A stretch of DNA of 64,000 nucleotides from Streptoalloteichus hindustanus. Lineage in GTDB: Bacteria; Actinomycetota; Actinomycetes; Mycobacteriales; Pseudonocardiaceae. The stretch lies in assembly GCF_900129375.1 (NCBI RefSeq), contig NZ_FQVN01000006.1, forward strand, positions 1-64,000. Direction: 5' to 3'. The first letter of the stretch is position 1, and the number at the start of each line of letters is the position of its first letter. Positions 57,128 to 64,000 of this stretch are shown one piece after another. The notes under the pieces were generated by a model. It searched no databases and had not been told where the DNA came from. It worked only from the letters and a program-made list of their open reading frames with translations. A program made the position numbers and the translations under genes.

Positions 57128-57694
57128 TCAGGAACCGGCGCCCTGGAGCGCGGCCAGCACGGCGGCGGTGGTCGTGACCTCGGCGAAGTGGCCGTGCAGG
57201 TTCGTCGCGGTCGCCCTGGTGAACTCCTCGGCGGTCACGACCGTGCCGTCCGGCGCCTGCTCGTCGAAGGTGTGGGTGGCGTCGAGCGCGACGCGCACGC
57301 GGTAGCCGAGGTCGCCGCCGACCCGGCTGGTCGTCTCCACGCAGCGGTTGGTCTGGATGCCGCACACCACGAGGTCGCGGATGCCGTGCCGGGTCAGCCA
57401 CGCGTGCAGGTCGACCTCGCCGTGGAAGGCCGAGTGCACGCTCTTGGGCACCAGCAGGTCGGGGCGGACGCCGTCCAGCTCGGGCTTGAACGCGTTGCCC
57501 GGCTGACCGGGGGCCAGCACCGAGTCCGGGGACACCGAGTCGTGGCGCACGAGCACGACCGGCTGGCCGGCGTCCAGCCAGCCGTCCAGCAACGCGCGCA
57601 CGTTGGTCTCGCAGTCGGGGTTGTTCCGCCGGCCGAGGGTGGGGGACTCGAAACCCCGCTGGACGTCGATCACGATCAGAGCGGTCTTGGTCAT
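57128..57694 (-). CDS. Cysteine hydrolase (isochorismatase-like)
   Basis: The 188-residue protein has the isochorismatase-fold triad: Asp in LIVIDVQRGFESPT, Lys in LLVPKSVHSAFHG and Cys in LVVCGIQTNRCVETTSR. The family includes nicotinamidases and N-carbamoyl hydrolases; the substrate is not evident. ATG 57694 directly precedes the conserved strand. It diverges from a GlxA-type regulator 72 bases away, which probably controls it, and is followed by the DinB-like gene. Confidence 0.9.
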   Translation of the reverse strand: MTKTALIVIDVQRGFESPTLGRRNNPDCETNVRALLDGWLDAGQPVVLVRHDSVSPDSVLAPGQPGNAFKPELDGVRPDLLVPKSVHSAFHGEVDLHAWLTRHGIRDLVVCGIQTNRCVETTSRVGGDLGYRVRVALDATHTFDEQAPDGTVVTAEEFTRATATNLHGHFAEVTTTAAVLAALQGAGS

Positions 57695-57766
57695 GGCGTC
57701 GAGCCTGCCGGCCGCCCTGCCCGCCGGAGGAGTGGCGGAAACGGCGCCTTGCGGTACTTTCCCGCC

Positions 57767-58720
57767 ATGCGGGTCGTGGGGCTGGTGGTGCTGCCCGGCA
57801 GTCGGATGTTCGACGTGGCCGTGGCCACCGAGGTGTGGGGCGTCGATCGAACCTCCAGTGGGGTGGGCGTGTTCGAGCTGCGGATCTGCGCTCCTGGCCG
57901 GCGCGGCGTGGACCTGAGCCCCGCCGGCGCGATGCGCGCCACCCACGGCCTGGACGGGCTGGCCGACTGCGACCTGGTCGTGGTTCCCGGGCGGGAGGAC
58001 CCGCACGCGGCCGTTCCCCCGTCGGTCCTGGCGGCGCTCCGGGCGGCGCACGAGCGGGGCGCGGTGGTGGCGTCGCTGTGCTCCGGCGCGTTCACGGTGG
58101 CGGCCGCGGGCCTGCTCGACGGCCGTCCCGCCACCACCCACTGGCTGCTGCTCGACGAGCTGGAGCGGGCGGCTCCCCGGGTCGAGGTCCGCCGCGACGT
58201 GCTGTTCACCGAGGCGGACGGGGTGTTCACCTCGGCGGGAGTGGCCGGCGGGGTGGACCTGTGCCTGCACCTGGTCCGCCAGGCGTGGGGCACCGAGGTG
58301 GCCTCGGCCCTCGCGCGCCGGATGGTCACGCCCCCGGTGCGCGAGGGCGGCCAGCACCAGTACGTGGAGGCGCCGCTGCCGCGCCGGCCGGATCGCCCGG
58401 ACATCGCGTCCATTGTGGACTGGGCGGTGCGGCGGCTCGACGAGCCGATCGGGGTCGCCGACCTCGCCGCGCGCAGCGGGATGAGCGAGCGCACGTTCCA
58501 CCGGGCGTTCCGCGCCGCGACCGGCAGCACGCCGGGCCGATGGCTTCTGCTGCAACGACTTCGGCACGCGCAGCGGCTGCTGGAGACGACGGACCTGTCC
58601 GTCGAGCGGATCGCCGGGCGGGCGGGCCTGGGCACGGCGGCCAACCTCCGGCGCCGGATGCGCGCCGAGTTCGGCGTCGGCCCCGCCGCCTACCGCCGCA
58701 CCTTCCGGCCCGCCGCCTGA
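57767..58720 (+). CDS. GlxA/AraC family transcriptional regulator with DJ-1/PfpI domain
   Basis: The 317-residue regulator joins an N-terminal DJ-1/PfpI-like domain (VVVPGREDPHAAVPP, then ASLCSGAFTVAAAGLLDGRPATTHW with the nucleophile-elbow Cys) to a C-terminal AraC domain with two helix-turn-helices (DLAARSGMSERTFHRAFRAAT and IAGRAGLGTAANLRRRMRAE). TACTTT six bases before ATG 57767 suggests a leaderless mRNA. It probably activates the divergent cysteine-hydrolase/DinB pair. The ligand is unknown. Confidence 0.92.
   Translation: MRVVGLVVLPGSRMFDVAVATEVWGVDRTSSGVGVFELRICAPGRRGVDLSPAGAMRATHGLDGLADCDLVVVPGREDPHAAVPPSVLAALRAAHERGAVVASLCSGAFTVAAAGLLDGRPATTHWLLLDELERAAPRVEVRRDVLFTEADGVFTSAGVAGGVDLCLHLVRQAWGTEVASALARRMVTPPVREGGQHQYVEAPLPRRPDRPDIASIVDWAVRRLDEPIGVADLAARSGMSERTFHRAFRAATGSTPGRWLLLQRLRHAQRLLETTDLSVERIAGRAGLGTAANLRRRMRAEFGVGPAAYRRTFRPAA
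58408..58420. repeat. Copy of the GTCCACWGTGGAC palindrome family
   Basis: GTCCATTGTGGAC in the GlxA-type gene is read TCC-ATT-GTG-GAC. ATT is an uncommon Ile codon here. Confidence 0.6.
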
Positions 58721-58727
58721 CCCGGCG

Positions 58728-60074
58728 TCAGGTCGCCGACCGGGAGCCGAGTTTCTCCACCATCAGCCGGTAGAGCTGACGCGGCCGGCCGGGCCCCACG
58801 GTGCGCACCGGCGGGAGCTGCCAGGCCAGGCCCATCTCCGCCAGGGTCTGCAGCAGGCGGCGCGCCGTCCTGGGCGTGATCGCCAGCAGGTCGGCGACCC
58901 GGCCGGCGTCGACCACCGGCGGAGCGGGGAAGGACTCGGCCTCGCGCAGCGCGGTGACCAGGCGGTCCAAAGTGGACATCGCTTTGGCCATGGCTTCGGC
59001 CTGCGTGGGCGGCGCGGCGCACGCGAGCGCCGGCAGCGGGAGGACCTCCCCGTCGTGGCCGACGACGTGGCTGCCGCCGTCGCCGGCGGCCCGGCCGTGG
59101 GCCAGCGCGGCCCGCGCGTGGGCGTCGGCCTCCCGCGCCGTGCGGCCGAGCCCGATGCCCAGGTCGACGTCCAGGCCCAGGTCGCAGCGGACCCGCTCGA
59201 CGAACGGGGCCACCCGGAAGTCCTCGGTCGCGGCGACGAGGCCGCCGAGCGTGGCCACGACGTAGTAGCTGTCCTCGTCCCTGGGCACCACCGTCGCGCC
59301 CACCCGGCGCGCCTCCTCCCACAGGGCGCGGTACACGGCCAGTCGGCGGTCGTGCTGGCAGTGCGGGTCGGACACGTCGACGGCCGACGGCGGCAGCTCC
59401 ACGATGCCGATCGCGACCTGCGTCTCCTCCAGCCGGCTGTCGACGCCCAGCAGGGCCGCCGCGCGCAGGGACTCGCGGATGGTCGCGGTGGTCGGGCGCA
59501 TCAGCAGCACCGGCACGCCGGAGGCGGCGAGGCAGTGCGCCACGGCCTGCGCGCTGGTGACCGCCAGCGTCGTCCGGCCCTCGCGCCAGAGCCGCTCGTG
59601 GAAGGCCACGAACTCGCCGGGTGACTCGGGGCCGCGGTACTCCATCACGTGCACGTCCCGGACCGGCACGTCGATGTCCTGGTAGGCGTCGGTGATCTCG
59701 GCCTCGCACAGCGTGTCCACGCTGACCCGGCTGACGTCGCAGCGGTCGGTCAGGGTGGCGCGCAACAGGGTGCTGTGGAGCGCCGCGCCGGACAGCGGGA
59801 TGTAGGTCGAGGGCACGGTGACGACGCCGGACCGCCGCGCCAGGTCGTAGGGCAGCGGGCCGGCGAACAGGCACGCGTCGATCTCGCCCGTTGCCCGGGA
59901 CAGCCGGTGCGCCACGTCGTGCTCGTCGGTGTAGGCGATGCCGGCCAGGCACCAGTCGGCCAGGCCGCGGGTGAGGCCGGCCCCCAGTTCGATGATCTGC
60001 TTGACCAGGTCGGCCGGCCCCACGACGCCGACCACCGGGTGGTGCGGGACGACCGCCTCCACGGACTCGGTCAC
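58728..60074 (-). CDS. Three-domain regulator: sensor, cyclase-like fold, winged helix
   Basis: The 448-residue protein is not a family I can name. Residues 1-190 form an alpha/beta region (VVGVVGPADLVKQIIELG, DACLFAGPLPYDLARR) resembling a ligand sensor. Residues 195-350 look like a GGDEF/GTP-cyclohydrolase-III-type fold, ending in LGIGLGRTAREADAHARAAL, the helix-glycine pattern of such domains; no GGDEF or catalytic Asp pair is obvious. Residues 365-440 are a winged helix (ADLLAITPRTARRLLQTLAE, then PGRPRQLYRL). GTG 60074 has AGGGGGG six bases upstream. It converges with the GlxA-type gene eight bases away. Confidence 0.7.
   Translation of the reverse strand: MTESVEAVVPHHPVVGVVGPADLVKQIIELGAGLTRGLADWCLAGIAYTDEHDVAHRLSRATGEIDACLFAGPLPYDLARRSGVVTVPSTYIPLSGAALHSTLLRATLTDRCDVSRVSVDTLCEAEITDAYQDIDVPVRDVHVMEYRGPESPGEFVAFHERLWREGRTTLAVTSAQAVAHCLAASGVPVLLMRPTTATIRESLRAAALLGVDSRLEETQVAIGIVELPPSAVDVSDPHCQHDRRLAVYRALWEEARRVGATVVPRDEDSYYVVATLGGLVAATEDFRVAPFVERVRCDLGLDVDLGIGLGRTAREADAHARAALAHGRAAGDGGSHVVGHDGEVLPLPALACAAPPTQAEAMAKAMSTLDRLVTALREAESFPAPPVVDAGRVADLLAITPRTARRLLQTLAEMGLAWQLPPVRTVGPGRPRQLYRLMVEKLGSRSAT
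58965..58977. repeat. Copy of the GTCCACWGTGGAC palindrome family
   Basis: GTCCAAAGTGGAC lies in the three-domain regulator gene. On its coding strand it is read TCC-ACT-TTG-GAC; TTG is an uncommon Leu codon here. Confidence 0.6.
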
Positions 60075-60758
60075 CGTAGGCCCCCCTGACTCGCTCTGGT
60101 GTCCCTCCGCGCATGTCTCGCTGGGTCAATTGTGCTCTTGTCCCGCCCCCTCGGGTGTGGGGGCTGTCCCCCGCGCCCGAACCGGCTGCTCCGCCGCCCT
60201 GCGAGCCGGGGGCCTGGCTCGGCGTTCCCGCGACCGGGACATGGGCGGTTGCCCGTCATCTCGGTCTGTCCACAGTGAACATCCACAATGGACGCAGGTG
60301 GGAAGCTGGCCCGTGGGATTCTGTCCGCTTTCTGTCGCAGGCGGGCCGGGACCTCCGTGTGGTACCGAGGTTTTCCGTCGCCTCCTCGGTCAGAGCGACG
60401 CGAAACGCGGTGGTGCCAGGGGAATTCAGGTGAGGGCCAGGGCAGGTGGGTGGGCCGGGGCGCCGCTGCGCGGGGGAGCGACGGCGCCCCGGCCCGGGCC
60501 GACGTCGAGGGTGTGGGCCGCCTCGGCGTCGACCGGCCCCGGAGCCCGGGGTCGCGTGGGGAAACGGAGAGCCACACGAGATCCGGGCTCCGGAGGGCTC
60601 GTCCGCGAGCCGGGCTGACCTTCGGCCCTGTCCGCCGTGGCATGCAAGCGAATCATCGTCGCAAGTTTCGGTGTTCAGCCGATCGAGGGAGAGATCGACT
60701 AGGCCGAAATCCGTAGGCTTCCGGCCACCACCACCGTCGTTCAGGTCGAGGAGTTGCC
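60075..60758. other. 684-bp gene-free divergent region
   Basis: No gene is supported. It contains GGGGG-CTGT-CCCCC (60159-60172) and two imperfect palindrome-family copies placed head to tail (60268-60293). A GAGGAG ribosome site precedes the GTG of the downstream regulator. It is divergent between two regulators. Confidence 0.5.
60268..60293. repeat. Two adjacent copies of the palindrome family
   Basis: GTCCACAGTGAAC (60268-60280) and ATCCACAATGGAC (60281-60293) abut exactly. Each is one or two bases from GTCCACAGTGGAC. They are the only tandem pair seen and lie outside any gene. Confidence 0.55.
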
Positions 60759-61625
60759 GTGGCGGAGGCGTTCAGGGCCAGTGTGCGGTTGCGCCGGGTC
60801 GGTCGGGTTCTGCGGCAGTGGCGCGAGCGCGCCGGCATGAAGGGCAGGGGGCTGGAGGTCGCGCGCAGCCTCGGCTGGTCACAGGCGAAGCTGAGCCGGT
60901 TGGAGAACGCGACCCAGCCCATCAACCCGGTCGACGTGCTCGCGCTCGGGCTGGTCTACCGGATTCCCGAGGACGAGCGCGACGCCCTGTTCCTCACCAC
61001 GCAGAGCGCCCAGCAGCGGGGCTGGTGGGCCGAGATCGGGCCGTACGCGCTGGTCGAGGCGGCACAGGACTTCGTCGAGCTGGAGTCCGAGGCGTCGCTG
61101 CTGCGGTCGTACAAGGCCGACCTGATACCCGGGCTGCTCCAGACCGAGGAGTACGCCATCGCGCTCGCCGTGGTGGACCTCCCCCGGGTCACGGAGGAGA
61201 CGGCGCGGCAGCGGGCCGCCGTGCGCATGACGCGGCAGAAGCGGTTGCACGGCGACCGGCCCATCCGGGTGGAGGCGGTGATCAGCGAGGCGGCGTTGCG
61301 CCAGGTGGTGGGCGGCCCCGAGGTGGCGCGCGGGCAGCTCCGCCGGTTGGTCGACCTCTCCGAGATGCCCAACGTCCTGATCCAGGTCATCCCGTTCGGC
61401 GTGGGCGCCTACCCGGCGATGGGCTCCACCTTCGACGTCCTGTCCTTCGACCAGGACCACTACGACGACGTCGTGTACCTGGAGAGCCTCGCGCAGGGCT
61501 CCTACATGGAGGACGTGGAGATCGTTTCGGGCTACACGCTCAACTTCGCCGGCCTGCAGGAGTTCGCGCTGGACCGGGACGCGTCGGTCAAGATGATCAC
61601 GGAGATCGCCGCCGGGATCGGGTAG
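60759..61625 (+). CDS. XRE/DUF5753 transcriptional regulator
   Basis: The 288-residue protein has an N-terminal XRE helix-turn-helix (about 13-66, KGRGLEVARSLGWSQAKLSR) and a DUF5753 domain (YKADLIPGLLQTEEYAIAL, VEAVISEAALRQVVGG, NVLIQVIPFGVGAYPAM). Such regulators are numerous in actinomycetes and usually stand next to a small DUF397 protein. None follows here within 180 bases, nor precedes. The GTG start has GAGGAG five bases upstream. Targets are unknown. Confidence 0.92.
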   Translation: MAEAFRASVRLRRVGRVLRQWRERAGMKGRGLEVARSLGWSQAKLSRLENATQPINPVDVLALGLVYRIPEDERDALFLTTQSAQQRGWWAEIGPYALVEAAQDFVELESEASLLRSYKADLIPGLLQTEEYAIALAVVDLPRVTEETARQRAAVRMTRQKRLHGDRPIRVEAVISEAALRQVVGGPEVARGQLRRLVDLSEMPNVLIQVIPFGVGAYPAMGSTFDVLSFDQDHYDDVVYLESLAQGSYMEDVEIVSGYTLNFAGLQEFALDRDASVKMITEIAAGIG

Positions 61626-61810
61626 GAGGGGAGCGAGGTCGTCGCGGTCGAGGCCCGGTGTCTCGGTCCTGGTTGATCCCGCGACATCCCGCCTGACGCG
61701 GAACCCTTGCGCTGTAAGGGGATCTGCGTCGCGACCCACGCCAGGCCCGGTGCGGGAGATCTTCCGTCCCGGCCGCCGAGCGGGGAAACCACTGGGGAGG
61801 GAGCGCGTGC

Positions 61811-62455
61811 TCAGGACTGGTCGAGCGCCACCCGCACGCCGAGGGCGACCAGCACGCCGCCGGTCAGGCGCTCCAGGGTGAGCCGCACCCGGTCGCGGGT
61901 GAGGGCGCGGCCCAGCGCGCCGACCGCGAACGAGAAGACCCGCCACCACAGGACGGCGCTGACCAGGAACACCACCGCGAGCACGGCCGAGGTCGTCGCG
62001 CGCGGCTCGTCGGCCGCGACGAACTGCGGCAGCAGGGTGAGGAACAACAGCGCGATCTTGGGGTTGAGCAGGTTGTTCAGCACTCCCTGGCGGAACGCCG
62101 CCCCGCGCGTGACCGGCTCGCCCGCCTCCGCCGCGACCTCCGGCGCTGGCGCGGAACCGGCCCCGATCCCGCGCCTGGCGTGCCAGAGCGCGGTCACCCC
62201 GAGGTAGACGAGGTAGGCCGCGCCCGCCAGTTTCACCACCGTGTAGGCGGTGGCCGAGGCGGCGAGCAGCGCGGAGAGCCCGAGGACCGCCGCGGCGGCG
62301 TGCGCCGCGATGCCCGTGCAGCAACCGAGTCCGGTCCACCAGGCGAGGCTCGCCCCGCCGCGCATCCCGTTGCGCAGCACGATCGCCCAGTCCGGTCCGG
62401 GCGTGACGGTGAGGACGGCGACGACGAGCAGGAAGGGGAGGATCAGTTCGGGCAT
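61811..62455 (-). CDS. LysE/RhtB family amino-acid exporter
   Basis: The 214-residue membrane protein has six hydrophobic segments and the LysE signature at its N-terminus (LLVVAVLTVTPGPDWAIVLRNGMRGG), followed by CTGIAAHAAAAVLGLSALL and FRQGVLNNLLNPKIALLFL. Proteins of this type export amino acids or homoserine lactone-like compounds. TAGCAT six bases before ATG 62455 suggests leaderless transcription, back to back with the enoyl-CoA hydratase gene. The substrate is unknown. Confidence 0.92.
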   Translation of the reverse strand: MPELILPFLLVVAVLTVTPGPDWAIVLRNGMRGGASLAWWTGLGCCTGIAAHAAAAVLGLSALLAASATAYTVVKLAGAAYLVYLGVTALWHARRGIGAGSAPAPEVAAEAGEPVTRGAAFRQGVLNNLLNPKIALLFLTLLPQFVAADEPRATTSAVLAVVFLVSAVLWWRVFSFAVGALGRALTRDRVRLTLERLTGGVLVALGVRVALDQS

Positions 62456-62519
62456 TTAGCCATGCTAAGAGCTTTTCGGCGCCAGACAAGGGCCGCACAA
62501 GGGGCGTACCGTCGCGACG

Positions 62520-63293
62520 GTGAGCGACTACCAGCACATTCTCGTCTCCCGCGAGGCCGGCGTCGTGCGGGTCACCATGAACCGGCCGGAGCGGCGCAAC
62601 GCGTTGTCGGCCGCGATGCTCACCGAGTTGCGGGCGGCGTTCGAGGAGATCGCCGCGACCGACGCCAGCGGCGTGGTGCTGGCCGGCAACGGCCCGGTCT
62701 TCTCCGCCGGCCACGACTTCGCCGACGTGGTCGCCAGGAACGCCGACGAGGTGCGGGAACTGCTCGCGCTCTGCACCGATCTGATGCGCGCCATCCAGTT
62801 CGCGCCCCAGGTCGTCGTCGCGAGGGTGCACGGCCTGGCCACCGCGGCCGGCTGTCAGCTCGTGGCCTCCTGCGACCTCGCGGTCGCCGCCGAGTCCGCC
62901 GGTTTCGCCCTGCCCGGCGGCAAGGGCGGCTGGTTCTGCCACACCCCGGCGGTGCCGGTGGCACGGGCGATCGGGCGCAAGCGGCTGATGGAGATGGCGT
63001 TGACCGGCGACGTCGTCGACGCCGCGACGGCGGGCGAGTGGGGACTGGTGAACCGGGTCGTCCCGGACGCCGGGCTGGACACCGCGGTGGACGAGTTGCT
63101 CGCCCGCGCCACCAGGGGCAGCCGGGACAGCAAGGCGATGGGCAAGGCCACGCTCTACTCGCAGCTCGACCGGCCGGAAACCGACGCCTACGAGATCGCG
63201 GTCCAGGTCATGGCGGCGACCTCGCAGTCGCCGGCGGCCAAGGAGGGCATGACGGCGTTCCTGGAGAAGCGGCCCCCGGTCTGGCCCGACTAG
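62520..63293 (+). CDS. Enoyl-CoA hydratase/isomerase family protein
   Basis: The 257-residue crotonase-fold protein has VTMNRPERRNALSAAML, the oxyanion-hole stretch GNGPVFSAGHDFADV and VHGLATAAGCQLVASCDLAVA. The first catalytic Glu of hydratases (in the ATAAG region) is replaced by Ala (ATAAGCQLV), so hydratase activity is doubtful and an isomerase or other crotonase reaction is possible. TACCGT seven bases before GTG 62520 implies a leaderless mRNA. It diverges from the LysE gene and precedes an aldehyde dehydrogenase. Confidence 0.9.
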   Translation: MSDYQHILVSREAGVVRVTMNRPERRNALSAAMLTELRAAFEEIAATDASGVVLAGNGPVFSAGHDFADVVARNADEVRELLALCTDLMRAIQFAPQVVVARVHGLATAAGCQLVASCDLAVAAESAGFALPGGKGGWFCHTPAVPVARAIGRKRLMEMALTGDVVDAATAGEWGLVNRVVPDAGLDTAVDELLARATRGSRDSKAMGKATLYSQLDRPETDAYEIAVQVMAATSQSPAAKEGMTAFLEKRPPVWPD

Positions 63294-63420
63294 CAGCGCG
63301 CCCGCGCCGCGCGCCGTTGCCGCCCGCCCTCGCCGAGCGGGAACGCCGATCGGGATCGCCAACCGGACCGGCCGCCCGGTTCCGGGGCTCCCGCGAACCC
63401 CGCCGCGCCGGCACAATCCC

Positions 63421-63440
63421 TTAACGGAACGAAGCGTTAA
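63421..63440. promoter_or_regulatory. Inverted repeat upstream of the aldehyde dehydrogenase
   Basis: TTAACG-N8-CGTTAA forms a 6-bp perfect dyad in an AT-rich patch 36 bases before the preferred start. The downstream arm is followed by a repeat of TTAACGGAA. It is a candidate operator. Confidence 0.5.
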
Positions 63441-63475
63441 CGGAAATGGTCGGCACCGGCGAACGGAGCGCGCGG

Positions 63476-64000
63476 ATGGACGAGACGAACCTCCCGGCTG
63501 ACCGGGCACGCCACCTGCTGCGCCGGGTGGTCGCCAGCGGCGCCAGCGAGCCCGCCGTCGCGCCGTTCACCGGTCGGCCGTTCACCGACCTGCCCCAGTC
63601 CACGCCGGAGGACGTGGCCACCGCCCTCGGGCGCGCGGCCGAGGCCCAGCGCGCCTGGGCGGACGTCCCGGTCCGGGACCGCGCGGCGGTGCTGCTCCGG
63701 TTCCACGACCTGGTGCTGCGGTGCCAGGACGAGATCCTGGACCTGCTCCAGCTGGAGACCGGCAAGGCCCGGTGGCACGCCTACGAGGAGATCGCCATCG
63801 CGGCGATCAACGCCCGCTACTACGGCCGGCGCGCCCCCGGGCTGCTGGCCCGCCGCCGGCGGGGCGGGGTGATCCCCGGGCTCACCTCCGCGCGGGAACT
63901 GCGCCACCCCAAGGGCGTCGTCGGCCTGGTCTCGCCGTGGAACTACCCGGTGGCGCTGGGCGTCTCGGACGGTCTGGCCGCGCTCGTCGCCGGCAACGCG
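63476..64000 (+). CDS. Aldehyde dehydrogenase (succinate-semialdehyde type), N-terminal part
   Basis: The first 175 residues are visible before the window ends. They show the ALDH N-terminus (PFTGRPFTDLPQSTPEDV, RAWADVPVRDRAAVLLRFHDLVL, LQLETGKARWHAYEEI) and the cofactor-binding start HPKGVVGLVSPWNYPVALG. The wording resembles actinobacterial succinate-semialdehyde dehydrogenases (GabD2). The catalytic Cys and Glu lie beyond the edge, so activity cannot be judged. ATG 63476 is preferred because GGAG lies seven bases upstream; ATG 63446 is the alternative. Confidence 0.85.
   Translation, partial: MDETNLPADRARHLLRRVVASGASEPAVAPFTGRPFTDLPQSTPEDVATALGRAAEAQRAWADVPVRDRAAVLLRFHDLVLRCQDEILDLLQLETGKARWHAYEEIAIAAINARYYGRRAPGLLARRRRGGVIPGLTSARELRHPKGVVGLVSPWNYPVALGVSDGLAALVAGNA

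Overview
The window is very GC-rich, uses GTG and even TTG or CTG starts freely, and carries a hom-thrC-thrB chain behind argS-lysA, a rho-rpmE-prfA-prmC-yrdC-glyA-wecA-atp block, C+ type L31, a MurA with Asp in place of the catalytic Cys, and SigE-family/DUF5753/LLM-flavin proteins. This fits a chromosome of a high-GC actinobacterium, most likely of the Pseudonocardiales (Saccharothrix/Actinosynnema-like). The genus is an inference from gene order and protein flavour, not from a search.

Layout. 0-8 kb: start of a membrane (Fe-S) reductase running off the left edge, then a redox/regulation cluster with two TetR regulators, two paralogous LLM flavin oxidoreductases, SoxR, a quinone-oxidoreductase-like enzyme, and a molybdopterin enzyme divergent from a third TetR. 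8-13.7 kb: a lower-GC, gene-poor island with a ParB/DGQHRL-type phage-like protein, an unusual double-HTH protein with Cys-rich insert, and a frameshifted tyrosine-integrase remnant pointing into the 3' end of tRNA-Arg(CCG). This looks like a decayed integrative element. 13.8-23.3 kb: EphD-like hydrolase/SDR fusion, CDF metal exporter, amino-acid permease divergent from a ROK regulator, acyl-CoA dehydrogenase, and a coupled DUF3105-DUF305 pair. 23.7-30.2 kb: argS-lysA-hom-thrC-thrB with 4-nt overlaps, feeding lysine and threonine synthesis. 30.2-41 kb: a 1.1-kb leader and rho, two small membrane proteins, rpmE, prfA, prmC, yrdC, a Uma2 gene and its broken twin, glyA and a WecA/MraY-type glycan-lipid transferase. 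41.4-51.8 kb: the F1Fo ATP synthase operon (atpI-like, atpZ, atpB-E-F-H-A-G-D), interrupted before atpC by an oppositely oriented ECF sigma factor plus membrane-anchored partner. 52-64 kb: cobalamin adenosyltransferase, zinc-ribbon protein, murA, an ethylmalonyl-CoA-mutase-type B12 enzyme, DinB and isochorismatase-like proteins divergent from a GlxA regulator, an unfamiliar three-domain regulator, a DUF5753 regulator, LysE exporter, enoyl-CoA hydratase and the start of an aldehyde dehydrogenase.

Two window-wide patterns stand out. A 13-bp palindrome close to GTCCACWGTGGAC recurs about ten times and is almost always read in the same codon phase (Ser-x-Val-Asp), often forcing codons that are otherwise rare here. 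Many genes have a TAnnnT hexamer 6-8 nt before the start codon, the signature of leaderless transcripts. No CRISPR array, complete insertion sequence, rRNA or biosynthetic gene cluster was seen. All identifications come from reading motifs and gene order; no database was searched.
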